The translations under genes and the position numbers were made by a program. A stretch of DNA of 64,000 nt from Ammoniphilus resinae (GTDB taxonomy: Bacteria > Bacillota > Bacilli > Aneurinibacillales > RAOX-1), in contig NZ_JAGGKT010000015.1 of NCBI RefSeq assembly GCF_017873965.1, forward strand, positions 1 to 64,000, written 5' to 3'. Positions 16,681 to 25,901 of the stretch are shown one piece after another (position 1 is the stretch's first letter; each line of letters begins with the position of its first letter). The notes beneath the pieces are model-generated. The model had not been told where the DNA came from and ran no database searches. It saw only the letters and a program-made list of their open reading frames with translations.

Positions 16681-16900
16681 AGGTTCATGTTATGAAGGAT
16701 CTGTCCTAACATCACACGATAGTCATAACATGTTATGTTAGGACATATGTAACATGTTATATTATGAAACTGCTGAACTTGTTGGTATGTATAGATCCGA
16801 ATGATTTAGCCTATTATTTTATAATATATTATGCTTGGTATAACATGCAGATTAAATAAATTTTGTGATCATCCTATGTTATGATCTAACATGTTATGTG
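16681..16900. repeat. Cluster of TAACATGTTA palindromes (candidate centromere/operator)
   Basis: The 14-base palindrome CATAACATGTTATG is at 16724-16737; TAACATGTTA recurs at 16750-16759 and near 16887-16896. Related half-sites occur at 16684-16694 (TTCATGTTATGA) and 16840-16847. The first site lies inside a longer inverted repeat, GTCCTAACAT (16703-16712) and ATGTTAGGAC (16735-16744). The cluster is just upstream of the parM-like operon, where ParR-bound parC sites or operators are usually found. The segment 16487-16995 contains no gene. Confidence 0.6.
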
Positions 16901-16995
16901 ATGAGGTTGTGCGGAGGAAGCAGAAAGATGTTTTAAATCCTCGGATCAATGGTAAGATAAACGGGAGAAGTTTTGGAAAGAGAGCGGTGAAAATC

Positions 16996-17931
16996 ATGAA
17001 TGAAAAGCCTGTGATCAGGGGCAAATGGCTCGAATTAACCCTAAATGAGGTACATCAGGGGAAGACGGTAGAAGCCATTTTAAAAGAGGATCTGGCCTTA
17101 TCAGGGCGGATGATTCAGCGGTTAACCCGACAAAAGGGATTGTTTTTAAATCGGAAGGCCCCTTTTTTGAAGAAAAAAGGGAAAAAAGGCGATGTCCTTC
17201 GCGTGCTGATTGGGGATCGTGAGGAAGGCGGGCTGACGCCGGAGAACATCCCGATTGACATCACGTATGAGGATCACGAGGTCCTTGTGATCAACAAACA
17301 GCCAGGGCTGATCGTCCATCCAATTAAACCGGACCAGCAAGGGACGCTGGCGAATGGCATTGCTTTTTATTTGGCGAGCAAAGGGACACCTGGCAAGGTA
17401 AGACCCGTGCATCGACTGGATAAAGACACTTCTGGACTAATCCTGATTGCCAAGAATAGCTACATACACCATTTGCTAGATAAACAGCTGCGGGAAAATG
17501 TGATCCACCGCGAATATCTTGTCTTAGTTAAAGGGAAATTAGCGGACCAACAGGGAACAATTCGGGAACCGATTGGACAAGACCCGGAAAATCCGGTCAA
17601 GCGGAAAGTCGTCTCCACAGGGGAAGAGGCAATCACCCATTTTCAGGTGGAAAAAGAATTTGCCGAATGCAGTCTGTTGCGCGTTCGACTGGAAACGGGC
17701 CGGACCCATCAGATCCGCGTCCATTTCAACCATATCGGCCACCCAGTACTAGGCGATACACTCTATGGAAATCCACATCCGCACATCCGTCGGCAAGCTT
17801 TGCACGCGTATCAGCTGCAATTCGTGCACCCGCTGCGCGAGGAGCTCATGAGCTTTACCGAGGAGCCGCTAGAGGATTTTCAAAAGCTAATGGAATTTGA
17901 GCAAAAGAAGGGTGCTGTGGCGAAGGAATAG
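16996..17931 (+). CDS. RluA-family pseudouridine synthase
   Basis: A 311-residue RNA-modifying enzyme. The N-terminal 75 residues are an S4-like RNA-binding domain. The catalytic motif VHRLDKDTSGLILIAKN contains the nucleophilic Asp, followed by GRTHQIRVHFNHIGHPVLGDTLYG, typical of RluA/RluD/YtzG-type proteins. The target uridines cannot be read from sequence. The chosen ATG (16996) follows GGTGAAAATC; the open frame extends upstream to 16891 without a ribosome-binding site. It is divergent from the parM-like operon and followed closely by the HD hydrolase gene. Confidence 0.88.
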   Translation: MNEKPVIRGKWLELTLNEVHQGKTVEAILKEDLALSGRMIQRLTRQKGLFLNRKAPFLKKKGKKGDVLRVLIGDREEGGLTPENIPIDITYEDHEVLVINKQPGLIVHPIKPDQQGTLANGIAFYLASKGTPGKVRPVHRLDKDTSGLILIAKNSYIHHLLDKQLRENVIHREYLVLVKGKLADQQGTIREPIGQDPENPVKRKVVSTGEEAITHFQVEKEFAECSLLRVRLETGRTHQIRVHFNHIGHPVLGDTLYGNPHPHIRRQALHAYQLQFVHPLREELMSFTEEPLEDFQKLMEFEQKKGAVAKE

Positions 17932-17938
17932 GGGCATT

Positions 17939-17947
17939 TTTGTCGAA
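17939..17947 (+). promoter_or_regulatory. Possible Spo0A box
   Basis: TTTGTCGAA matches the 0A-box core exactly and lies in the 63-base gap before the HD hydrolase gene. A nine-base match can occur by chance in 64 kb, so this is only a candidate. Confidence 0.3.
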
Positions 17948-17994
17948 ATCTATAAAAGGAAAAACACTCTTTGTGACGGAGGATGCCTTTTAAG

Positions 17995-19254
17995 ATGACT
18001 CCTACGCTTTTGGAAGAAGAAAAGGTTTTTAAAGATCCTGTCCATCGCTATATCCACGTTCGCTACAAAACGATATGGGACCTGATTGATACACCTGAAT
18101 TTCAGCGCCTGCGCCGGATTCGTCAACTGGGTACCACGATGTTTACTTTCCACGGGGCGGAACACAGCCGCTTTAACCATTCTTTGGGCGTCTATGAAAT
18201 TATGCGGCGAATCGTCACCAAGCTGGAAGTGTTGACGGAGGAAGAGCGGTTGCTTTGCCTTTGCTCCGCACTGCTCCACGATGTCGGTCATGGCCCCTTT
18301 TCCCACACCTTTGAGAAAGTCTTCAAAACAGACCACGAGGAATGGACGAGACGGATCATCGAGGGAGAGACGGAAATTCGCCGTGTGTTGTCCGAGGTTT
18401 CTGCAGATTTTCCCAAGAAGGTTTCCGAAGTCATTGGCAAAACGTATCCCAATAAAATGATCGTCAGTTTGATTTCCAGTCAAATCGATGCCGATCGGAT
18501 GGATTATTTGTTGCGTGATGCCTATTATACGGGGGTCAATTACGGAAACTTTGATATTGAACGGATCCTTCGTCTGATGCGCCCGGCGGAGGAGCAGATC
18601 GCGATCAAATACAGCGGGATGCATGCGGTCGAGGATTACATCGTTTCCCGTTATCAAATGTACTGGCAGGTTTATTTTCATCCCGTCACCCGCAGTGCCG
18701 AAGTGATCCTAAAAAAACTATTCCAGCGGGCCAAGCTGCTTTATGATTGCAATTATCATTTTCGAATTTTTCCCGAGCCCTTGGTTCCGTTTTTTAAGGA
18801 TGGACCTGCGAAGCTGCGTCAATACTTGGATCTAGATGAAGCGACGGTGATTTACTACATACGGGAATGGAAAAGGGAAGAGGATACGATTCTCTCAGAC
18901 CTTGCCGAGCGGTTTATGAACCGCAGGTTGTTTAAATATATCCAGTACCAGCCACTGGATTATTTGATGTGGACAGACTTGCAGGGTCTTTTTGAAGATG
19001 CAGGTTTGGATCCTGCCTATTACTTGGAGTTCGATTCTCCTTCGGATTTGCCCTACGATTTTTATCGCTCGGGAGAGGAAGAGGAGGAACGGCTGCCCAT
19101 TTTATTATTGATGCCTGACGGATCGCTAGAGGAGCTATCGCGAAAATCAGACATAGTGCAATCGATCTCCGGGAAGCGGAGATTTGATCATAAATTGTAT
19201 TTTCCTGAGGATCGGATCACCGACGAGATCAGGAAGCGTTTAGGGGTGAACTAG
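17995..19254 (+). CDS. HD-domain phosphohydrolase (YwfO-like)
   Basis: A 419-residue protein. HD-fold residues are visible: an N-terminal TPEFQRLRRIRQLG and HSRFNHSLGVYEI, the HD pair in CSALLHDVGHGPFSHTFE, and SSQIDADRMDYLLRDAYYTG. Relatives hydrolyse nucleoside triphosphates to nucleoside and triphosphate; B. subtilis YwfO belongs here. An ATG at 17983 abuts GGAGG and is too close to it, so ATG 17995 was chosen (12 bases). The ywgA-like gene follows after one base. Substrate not determined. Confidence 0.85.
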   Translation: MTPTLLEEEKVFKDPVHRYIHVRYKTIWDLIDTPEFQRLRRIRQLGTTMFTFHGAEHSRFNHSLGVYEIMRRIVTKLEVLTEEERLLCLCSALLHDVGHGPFSHTFEKVFKTDHEEWTRRIIEGETEIRRVLSEVSADFPKKVSEVIGKTYPNKMIVSLISSQIDADRMDYLLRDAYYTGVNYGNFDIERILRLMRPAEEQIAIKYSGMHAVEDYIVSRYQMYWQVYFHPVTRSAEVILKKLFQRAKLLYDCNYHFRIFPEPLVPFFKDGPAKLRQYLDLDEATVIYYIREWKREEDTILSDLAERFMNRRLFKYIQYQPLDYLMWTDLQGLFEDAGLDPAYYLEFDSPSDLPYDFYRSGEEEEERLPILLLMPDGSLEELSRKSDIVQSISGKRRFDHKLYFPEDRITDEIRKRLGVN

Positions 19255-19255
19255 G

Positions 19256-19756
19256 TTGCTTACGGAACATGCAAAAGTGCTGTATCTTCTGGACACTTTG
19301 GGGGAAATTGTGGGACGCAAGAAGCTGCAGAAAATGGTTTATATTTCACAAAAACTCAAATTTGATTTTAATCAGCGGTTTCAATTTCATTTTTATGGGC
19401 CCTATTCGGAAGAACTGACAGTGATGACAGAGGAGCTCTGCGAGCTCGGATTTATTGAGGAAAACCAGCAGGACAAAGGGAACTACTCGGTTTATCAATA
19501 TGCCATTACGGAAAAGGGACGGGATTTTCTCCACCATGTACATGTGAATTTGGGAAATATTCTGCCCATCGCGAGCAAATTAAATGATTCCAGTTCGCGG
19601 TTTCTTGAGCTGCTCTCCACGGTCTTTTATTTTGAACAGCTTAGCCGTGAGGAAGTCGAGGAAAAGATTTTTACGCTGAAAGCCAAATCGAATTATTCCC
19701 ACGGGGAAATCAGCGAGGCTTACCGTTGGCTGCAAGAGCTTCGACAAAGCTGCTGA
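19256..19756 (+). CDS. YwgA-family protein
   Basis: A 166-residue protein starting at TTG, immediately after the HD hydrolase stop, so the two are translationally linked. The order ywfO-like then ywgA-like is kept from B. subtilis. The sequence LYLLDTLGEIVGRKKLQKMVYISQ, then FYGPYSEEL and a helical C-terminus resembles the winged-helix, Panacea/antitoxin-like proteins in which YwgA is placed. Function unknown. Confidence 0.75.
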   Translation: MLTEHAKVLYLLDTLGEIVGRKKLQKMVYISQKLKFDFNQRFQFHFYGPYSEELTVMTEELCELGFIEENQQDKGNYSVYQYAITEKGRDFLHHVHVNLGNILPIASKLNDSSSRFLELLSTVFYFEQLSREEVEEKIFTLKAKSNYSHGEISEAYRWLQELRQSC

Positions 19757-19831
19757 GCAGTGTCTGATTTCGTTGCACCTTGACTTCCAAATCCTGTAGA
19801 ATAAGGGGAAGGAATAAAGGAGGTTAACACC

Positions 19832-20338
19832 GTGGATTTATTAAATAACAATAACAAGAAAAAAGGCTTGGATTTAAATATTGTAAGCAGCACGAACACA
19901 CACGGCGGTTTTGGAGCGGGGATGATCAATTTAAGCAATGTTTCCTCGGTGATTATCGAAGAGGACGAGGCCTACATTGATTTAGGTGCGCTCCATGCAA
20001 AAAGCAAGGTGGAAAAGGGCATCAAGTTTCTCCCGAATAAAGAAGATGTGCCGAACGGCAAGACCTGCTGGATTATTTGGGTGGCTGCGGAACGCAAGGA
20101 AGATGGCGCCTATTATGCTGGGATGACCGCCTGTGAAATGTTGGTTGACCGCGAGGCGCGCAGGGGTTGGAAGATTCTTGCCGACCATGTGAACCGTATG
20201 GATTATGCCATGAAACGTCGCTATATGCTCGATGGGCTGAACGACACAGAAAAAGCGGCGTTGAAAAAATTATTAATTGAAAACAATCCGCAAATGTGGG
20301 AAAACTCTCCCGATGTGCTGAAGCAGGCTTTGAGCTAG
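19832..20338 (+). CDS. YwhD-family protein
   Basis: A 168-residue cytosolic protein starting at GTG behind AAAGGAGGTTAACACC, a strong site. Family marks are the N-terminal GLDLNIVSSTNTHGGFGAG and WIIWVAAERKEDGAYYAGMTACEMLVDREARRGWK. YwhD has no known biochemical role that I can name; it is conserved in Bacillales at this position before the class A penicillin-binding protein. A terminator candidate lies about 130 bases downstream. Confidence 0.85.
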   Translation: MDLLNNNNKKKGLDLNIVSSTNTHGGFGAGMINLSNVSSVIIEEDEAYIDLGALHAKSKVEKGIKFLPNKEDVPNGKTCWIIWVAAERKEDGAYYAGMTACEMLVDREARRGWKILADHVNRMDYAMKRRYMLDGLNDTEKAALKKLLIENNPQMWENSPDVLKQALS

Positions 20339-20471
20339 TCGGGGGTCAGCTAAAAAGCAAGGTATAAAGCTCTTTGTAGTGTTAAAAAAGATTTTTTCCC
20401 TAGGGAATTGTATCGGATAGTAAAAAGAGGTAAACTAACTAGTGTTATCGCACACATAAACTAGGACCGGC

Positions 20472-20515
20472 AAAGGAGCTATGGGACGCCAACCATTGCT
20501 CCTTTCGTCGTTTTT
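20472..20515 (+). terminator. Probable terminator after ywhD
   Basis: AAAGGAGC (20472-20479) pairs with GCTCCTTT (20498-20505) across an 18-base loop. The T-run is five bases further on, so strength is uncertain. Confidence 0.6.
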
Positions 20516-20599
20516 CCCTCTTTTACCCAAAGCCCCGGAATCGCAATAATTTTGCCCCTGTGGAGCAAACTAAGCTTATTCCGTGGAAGGGGTGAAAGC

Positions 20600-20824
20600 A
20601 TGAAAAAGCAACAAGACCATTTTGCTCGCCATGGAGGCGTTCATTTTACCAATAATGTATCCCCCGAAGAGATCAATGCCTTCGTTAGTTCGCTTCCGGA
20701 AGATCGGAAGGAAAGTATGTTTGAGGTGCTTGATGAGCTGCGCGATGAAGGGTTGATCGATATCGTCAACGATCATGTCTTTGCGGATGGGGAAGGGAAA
20801 ATTGGCGGCAGCGATGACTGTTAA
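20600..20824 (+). CDS. Small acidic hypothetical protein
   Basis: A 74-residue protein with GAAGGGGTGAAAGC before the ATG. The sequence is acidic and mainly helical: VSPEEINAFVSSLPEDRKESMFEVLDELRDEGLIDIVNDH. It ends GGSDDC with a terminal cysteine. I do not recognise the family. It has its own terminator directly downstream, and one after ywhD upstream, which supports it as a separate real gene. It is convergent with the penicillin-binding protein gene. Confidence 0.65.
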   Translation: MKKQQDHFARHGGVHFTNNVSPEEINAFVSSLPEDRKESMFEVLDELRDEGLIDIVNDHVFADGEGKIGGSDDC

Positions 20825-20852
20825 AAGCAACGACTGCAAAAAATGAACAAAT

Positions 20853-20903
20853 AAAAAGTCCTGCTCATGTGGCTTTTGGTGCACACGGGTCAGGACTTTT
20901 TTT
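20853..20903 (+). terminator. Rho-independent terminator after the small acidic protein gene
   Basis: AAAAAGTCCTG (20853-20863) pairs with CAGGACTTTTTTT (20891-20903). The A-run allows use from the opposite strand as well. Confidence 0.85.
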
Positions 20904-20943
20904 AGTTCAGTGTTGAGGTGAACGGTACTATTCTGGCCGCTTT

Positions 20944-20970
20944 GTGGCCACTATCCCATTCGGTCCGGAT
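20944..20970 (+). repeat. Family 1 repeat, solo copy
   Basis: GTGGCCACTATCCC followed by ATTCGGTCCGGAT matches the family core. It lies between a terminator and the 3' end of the convergent penicillin-binding protein gene. Confidence 0.75.
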
Positions 20971-21015
20971 GTGCTGTGCTGTGATGTGTTAGGCAGGAAT
21001 ACAGCCAGTTCCGCA

Positions 21016-23082
21016 TCACCACCACTGGAACATCCGTCGTAAGATCGATGGGTTTTTCTCAGGCTCTTGATCTGCCGCATCCTTTTTCTCAGGATCGATG
21101 GTTTCTCCTGCTGGCACATGCTCTTGGCAGTATTCAACAGGTTCGGTTCCGTCGGCAAAGTAGACCAGCTGCTGCACCGGGCAATACTCTGTAGCAAGTC
21201 TCATATTATCCGGGTTAATGTACACGCCGTGAACCCCATCCGGAATTGGGAACAGGGCAGGTGGTTGCCCGGCCAAAGCCGTTTCCATAAATTCTGCCCA
21301 CAACGGGGCAGCAATACGGGCATCGTCGAACGAATCCATTTTCCGTCCTTCATCAAAGCCGGTCCATACGGCAACGCTCAACTGTGGGGTAAAGCCAACC
21401 AGCCAAGAATCGTAATCAGTTGTTCCCGTTTTGCCGGCGACAGGGCGGTGGAGGAAGGAGGATACGCGATGTGCTGTACCCACATTGTCCTCAAAAACAC
21501 TTTGCAGCAAATGGGTGAGCAAAAAGGCTGGGGCCTTTTCCGCTACCTTCGTTCGAACGGGTTTTTCCTCCACTAACACATTTCCCTGTTGATCTTCAAT
21601 CTTCAGGATCGCCAACGGCTCCACCCGCTCTCCCAGGTTTGCGATCGTGGAGAATCCCACGGCCATCTCCATGGGGGAAACAGGGATCGTTCCAAGGGCC
21701 AGAGAGGGCAGCGGCTTCAACGGGGTTTCGATGCCCAGGCGGCCTGCCGTTTCCACCAATTTCTCCGGACCTAGCAGCATATTGGTTTTCACGGCAAAGA
21801 TGTTATCCGATTTCGCGATCGCTTCGCGCAAATTAATAAAATCATAAGGGTACTGATCGCCAAAGTTTTTTGGGATATATAGTTGCTCCTTATTTCGGCC
21901 ATAGTTAAAGATGGTCGGTTCACTTTTGATTTCCGTTAAGGGAGTGTACCCGTTTTCCAAAGCTGCAAAATACAGAAAGGCCTTAAAGGATGAACCTGGC
22001 TGCCGTTTGGCAAATACCCGGTTGTATTGGCTTTCCTCGTAGTCGCGCCCGCCAACCATCGCTTTGATCGCACCGGTCGCGGGGTCGACAGCAACCAACG
22101 CCGCCTGTAAAGGACGATCCTTCGGCAAATATTTGGCCACCACTTCTTCCGCTTTTTTCTGCATCACAGGGTCCAGTGTGGTGTAGATTTTCAAACCACC
22201 GTTCACTAATTGTTCTTCCGGCAACTGATATTTTTCTTTTACCAAATAGGTGATATAGTCCCGGTAATAAGGCGCAATGACCTTCTCTTCGGAAGGAACA
22301 AGCCCAGCCAGTTTGATCTCTTCTTGCATAGCAAGATCCGCTTCTTCCCGGGAAATCATCTGCTGCTGGACCATTGCGTTCAACACGATTTTCTGGCGGT
22401 TTTTCGCGTTTTCCATGTTTAAGTAAGGAGAATAAAAGGCTGGACCTTTCGGAATCCCTGCAAGCATCGCTGATTCTGCCAAGGTGAGATCTGCTGCATG
22501 TTTTCCAAAGTAGGTTTTCGCCGCCGCCTCTGCTCCATACGCCGCATGACCGTAATAGATCTGGTTGAGATACATTTCGATAATCTTATCTTTGGAATAA
22601 TTCAGCTCTAGTTGAATGGTAAGAATCGCTTCCTTGATTTTTCGCTCCCACGTTTTATCGAGGGTGAGATACAGGTTTCGCGCTAACTGCTGGGAGATCG
22701 TGCTAGCCCCTTGGACTTTTGCCATGTGCTGGATGTCAACGAGAATGGCCTTAGCCAGACGTTTAAAGTCAAATCCCATGTGATCATAGAATTTGCGGTC
22801 CTCGATCGCCACGGTGGCCTGCACGAGCCCGGGGGAGATCCGCTCCAATGGCACGATGGTCCGGTTTTCGCCGCTGAAAAGCGTATCTATCACGTCGCCA
22901 TTTTCCGCATAGATCGTGCTCGTTTGCTCAATGATCGAAGGGGGCATGGGCTGTGAACGCAAATAAAGGATTCCGAAGGTGCTGGAAACGGCTAGGATAA
23001 AGGAAAATAAAAGACCAATTAAAAACAGCTTTCGCATCCATCGGAGAATGCGGATCAGTTGCACATTGCGTATGACTTCCAT
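21016..23082 (-). CDS. pbpG: Class A penicillin-binding protein (PbpG/PBP2d-like)
   Basis: A 688-residue bifunctional peptidoglycan synthase. Residues 15-42 are a single membrane anchor. The glycosyltransferase domain has EDRKFYDHMGFD, GASTISQQLARN and KIIEMYLNQIYYG. The transpeptidase domain has GSSFKAF (active-site Ser), KSDN and AGKTGTTD. The C-terminal tail after residue 640 is charged. Its place between ywhD and speE equals that of ywhE/pbpG in B. subtilis, where it acts during sporulation under sigma-F; I did not identify a sigma-F promoter here. AGGGGGGACAAACC precedes the start. It is divergent from speE. Confidence 0.9.
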   Translation of the reverse strand: MEVIRNVQLIRILRWMRKLFLIGLLFSFILAVSSTFGILYLRSQPMPPSIIEQTSTIYAENGDVIDTLFSGENRTIVPLERISPGLVQATVAIEDRKFYDHMGFDFKRLAKAILVDIQHMAKVQGASTISQQLARNLYLTLDKTWERKIKEAILTIQLELNYSKDKIIEMYLNQIYYGHAAYGAEAAAKTYFGKHAADLTLAESAMLAGIPKGPAFYSPYLNMENAKNRQKIVLNAMVQQQMISREEADLAMQEEIKLAGLVPSEEKVIAPYYRDYITYLVKEKYQLPEEQLVNGGLKIYTTLDPVMQKKAEEVVAKYLPKDRPLQAALVAVDPATGAIKAMVGGRDYEESQYNRVFAKRQPGSSFKAFLYFAALENGYTPLTEIKSEPTIFNYGRNKEQLYIPKNFGDQYPYDFINLREAIAKSDNIFAVKTNMLLGPEKLVETAGRLGIETPLKPLPSLALGTIPVSPMEMAVGFSTIANLGERVEPLAILKIEDQQGNVLVEEKPVRTKVAEKAPAFLLTHLLQSVFEDNVGTAHRVSSFLHRPVAGKTGTTDYDSWLVGFTPQLSVAVWTGFDEGRKMDSFDDARIAAPLWAEFMETALAGQPPALFPIPDGVHGVYINPDNMRLATEYCPVQQLVYFADGTEPVEYCQEHVPAGETIDPEKKDAADQEPEKNPSILRRMFQWW

Positions 23083-23406
23083 GGTTTGTCCCCCCTTTTT
23101 TTCTCAAGTTTGTCGTCGGCCAGATGGTGCCCCCACTTTGTTACTAGTGCTGATGAAGCCTCCACCATGCAGGGAAAAAATCCCGCAATTATTACCACTA
23201 GTATGGGGAATTCTAGTAAAACTTATACTTGCAATCTATTTGCCCTTTATAGATTGCTATCCCATCCTTTCAGGCTTGCTATTGCATCTGTTTCGGCTAG
23301 CTAATATAATGAATTTTGTTGTTTTTATAGATGGATAATTTTCACAGCCGTGACGTACAATACAGGATATCTTTGCAGATTGGCACTTTGGAAAGGGGAG
23401 TTTGAC

Positions 23407-24246
23407 ATGGGTGGTCAAGGTCTTTGGTTTACGGAGAACCAAACGGATAACTTCGGGATTACGATGAAAATCAAGAAAACCTTACATACAGAGCAAACGC
23501 CATTTCAAAAGCTAGAAATGGTGGAAACAGAAGAGTTCGGAAACATGCTTTTGTTGGATGGCATGGTGATGACCAGTAAAGTGGACGAATTTGTCTATCA
23601 TGAGATGGTGGCGCATCCAATTCTCAATACCCATCCCAATCCCAAGCATGTCCTCGTTGTCGGTGGCGGTGATGGTGGTGTGATTCGGGAGATTCTCAAG
23701 CATAAAGAGGTAGAAAAGGCGGTTTTGGTCGAAATCGATGGCAAGGTGATCGAGTACTCCAAGAAGTTTTTACCGGAAATTGCGGGTGAACTCGAGAATC
23801 CGCGTGTGGAAGTCAAGGTTGATGATGGTTTCATGCATATTATCAAAAGTAAAAATCTCTACGACGTGATCATGGTCGATTCCACGGAACCGGTCGGTCC
23901 GGCGGCGCCGCTTTTTGAGCGCGGTTTTTATCAGGGGATTTTTGAGGCGTTAAAAGAGGATGGAATCTTCGTCGCGCAAACGGACAATCCCTGGTTCAAA
24001 GCGGATTTGATCCAGAAGGTCAGCCGTGATGTGAAGGAGATTTTCCCGATTACCCGCACTTATATTGCTAATATTCCTACGTACCCTTCGGGGATGTGGA
24101 CGTTTACTTTGGGATCGAAAAAATACGATCCACTTGAAGTGAAGGAGTCTGAAATCGCCGATTTGCCGACGAAGTACTATTCTCCTGAGCTTCATCATGC
24201 TTGTTTTAAACTGCCAAAATTCGTAAAGGCGCTAGTAGAGGGGTAG
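23407..24246 (+). CDS. speE: Polyamine aminopropyltransferase (spermidine synthase)
   Basis: A 279-residue enzyme that transfers aminopropyl from decarboxylated S-adenosylmethionine to putrescine. Marks are [18 protein letters not shown] at the N-terminus, [16 protein letters not shown] (nucleotide loop), [17 protein letters not shown], the catalytic [14 protein letters not shown] and [14 protein letters not shown] precedes the ATG at 23407 by six bases; the frame is open upstream to 23350 without such a site. It forms an operon with speB 11 bases downstream. Confidence 0.94.
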   Translation: MGGQGLWFTENQTDNFGITMKIKKTLHTEQTPFQKLEMVETEEFGNMLLLDGMVMTSKVDEFVYHEMVAHPILNTHPNPKHVLVVGGGDGGVIREILKHKEVEKAVLVEIDGKVIEYSKKFLPEIAGELENPRVEVKVDDGFMHIIKSKNLYDVIMVDSTEPVGPAAPLFERGFYQGIFEALKEDGIFVAQTDNPWFKADLIQKVSRDVKEIFPITRTYIANIPTYPSGMWTFTLGSKKYDPLEVKESEIADLPTKYYSPELHHACFKLPKFVKALVEG

Positions 24247-24257
24247 GAGACGGTTCC

Positions 24258-25127
24258 ATGAGATTTGACGAAGCATATTCAGGAAATATTTTTATCGGTG
24301 CACAGCAAGATTATGAAAAGGCCCAAGCGGTGCTATACGGAATGCCGATGGATTTTACCGTGAGTTTTCGACCGGGTTCTCGGTTTGGCCCGGGGCGGAT
24401 TCGCGAAGTTTCGATTGGGCTCGAGGAATACAGTCCATATGTTGATCGCCACTTAGAGGAAATTAACTATTTTGACGCAGGGGATATCCCGCTTCCTTTC
24501 GGAAATCCAGGACGAAGCCTGGAGATGATCGCGGAATATGTTCGTGGATTGTTAAACGACGGAAAAATGCCTGTCGGTATGGGCGGAGAGCACTTGGTGA
24601 GCTGGCCGATTATCCAGGAAATGTACAAGAAGTACCCGGATCTTGTGCTTTTCCATTTTGATGCACATACCGATTTGCGTGATGAGTACGAAGGGGAGCC
24701 GCTTTCCCACTCGACTCCAATTAAAAAAGCCTGCGAGCTGATCGGCGGCAAAAATGTCTATTCTTTTGGCATTCGCTCAGGGATGAGGGAAGAGTTCTAT
24801 TGGGCTAAGGAAAATATGAACTTGTTTAAGTTCGATGTCCTCGAGCCGTTGAAAAAGGTCCTGCCTTCAATCGGCAGTCGCCCGGTTTACCTGACGATTG
24901 ATATTGATGTCCTTGATCCATCCGCAGCCCCTGGAACAGGTACTGCCGAAGCAGGCGGGATTACCTCCAAGGAGCTTTTGGCCTCGATCCATGCGATCGG
25001 CGAAGCCGGAATCAACATCGTAGGATGTGACCTTGTCGAAGTTGCTCCAGCCTACGACCCAACTGAGCAGACGCAAATCGTTGCTTCAAAGATTATTCGT
25101 GAGATGCTGTTGACGTTTGTGAAATAG
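24258..25127 (+). CDS. speB: Agmatinase
   Basis: A 289-residue binuclear manganese hydrolase that converts agmatine to putrescine and urea. Metal ligands are in MGGEH, FHFDAHTDLRD and TIDIDVLDPSAAPGTGTAEAGG. Together with speE it supplies putrescine to spermidine. The pair has the same order as in B. subtilis. A terminator follows about 120 bases downstream. The region 25128-25463 holds that terminator, a family 1 repeat and no gene. Confidence 0.94.
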   Translation: MRFDEAYSGNIFIGAQQDYEKAQAVLYGMPMDFTVSFRPGSRFGPGRIREVSIGLEEYSPYVDRHLEEINYFDAGDIPLPFGNPGRSLEMIAEYVRGLLNDGKMPVGMGGEHLVSWPIIQEMYKKYPDLVLFHFDAHTDLRDEYEGEPLSHSTPIKKACELIGGKNVYSFGIRSGMREEFYWAKENMNLFKFDVLEPLKKVLPSIGSRPVYLTIDIDVLDPSAAPGTGTAEAGGITSKELLASIHAIGEAGINIVGCDLVEVAPAYDPTEQTQIVASKIIREMLLTFVK

Positions 25128-25246
25128 GGTCTGGTCACTGGCGGGTTCTCCAGCTTGTTGGCGGAGACTTACTTGCGTAAGGGACAAGCACAGCAGGCCG
25201 GGACAATCCCCTTGGATCAGGTTCAAGTTCAAAAAGGTAGGAAGAA

Positions 25247-25277
25247 TAAAGAGGTGGCAGATGCTCACCTCTTTTTT
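25247..25277 (+). terminator. Rho-independent terminator after speB
   Basis: AAAGAGGTG (25248-25256) pairs with CACCTCTTT (25266-25274) and runs into T. The family 1 repeat begins five bases beyond. Confidence 0.85.
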
Positions 25278-25281
25278 GCTG

Positions 25282-25308
25282 CCTATAGTCACTCTCCCCT
25301 TTGCTCAG
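25282..25308 (+). repeat. Family 1 repeat, solo copy
   Basis: CCTATAGTCACTCTCCCC followed by TTTGCTCAG matches the family core with one change (ACTCTCCC for ACTATCCC). It follows the speB terminator directly. Confidence 0.65.
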
Positions 25309-25463
25309 CTCAGTTCCAACCTCCAGTTGATTACTGTCTTAATTTATGATCTGCTAATTTGGCTGGCTTGTTTCAGATTTTGATAAGAAACTTGTTTTTC
25401 CCTGGCAAAATGCCTAAAATATGTAGAATATAGAGCGTTCAGAAGTATAGGTGATCCGATGAG

Positions 25464-25871
25464 ATGAAACACGTCCAATTACAGTTGCAAACCAAAATGG
25501 AAAACGTGGGGGAATCCCTTACACAGCAAGCAAAAGGAAAGTTGTACGCGAAAGGGTCCGGGTGGTACCTGACGTATCGGGAGACTCTCGACGAAGGGAT
25601 GGAGGTTTCCACCACGTTGAAGGTCTTTGCAGAAGAAGGAAGAGCCCTTGTCATTCGCACCGGTTCGGTTCAGATGAGGCAAGAATACATCCTTGGGCAG
25701 TGGACTCAGGGGAAATATGTCAGCCCACATGGGGTGATGTGGATGGAAACAAAGGCAGAGCGGATCGGTTTTGATGCAGAAAATAGACGGTTGGAGCTAG
25801 ATTATCTGCTGAAATTGAATGAAGAAGATTTGGGTCGCTATATATTGACGATAGATTGGCAAGAGTTGTAG
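25464..25871 (+). CDS. DUF1934 / YwiB-family beta-barrel protein
   Basis: A 135-residue protein, lipocalin-like by family knowledge, rich in alternating strands (GKLYAKGSGWYLTYRE, ALVIRTGSVQMRQEYILGQ). It lies 30 bases before argS, as ywiB does in B. subtilis, which supports the assignment. GTGATCCGATGAG precedes the ATG. Function unknown. Confidence 0.78.
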   Translation: MKHVQLQLQTKMENVGESLTQQAKGKLYAKGSGWYLTYRETLDEGMEVSTTLKVFAEEGRALVIRTGSVQMRQEYILGQWTQGKYVSPHGVMWMETKAERIGFDAENRRLELDYLLKLNEEDLGRYILTIDWQEL

Positions 25872-25901
25872 ATATGTTAGATGGTTGGAGGGTATTGGAA
25901 A

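Noticed and set aside
25128-25280. A T-box or riboswitch leader before ywiB-argS
   Set aside because: There are small hairpins and a terminator, but no T-box AGGGTGGNACCGCG or other consensus; the terminator fits speB.
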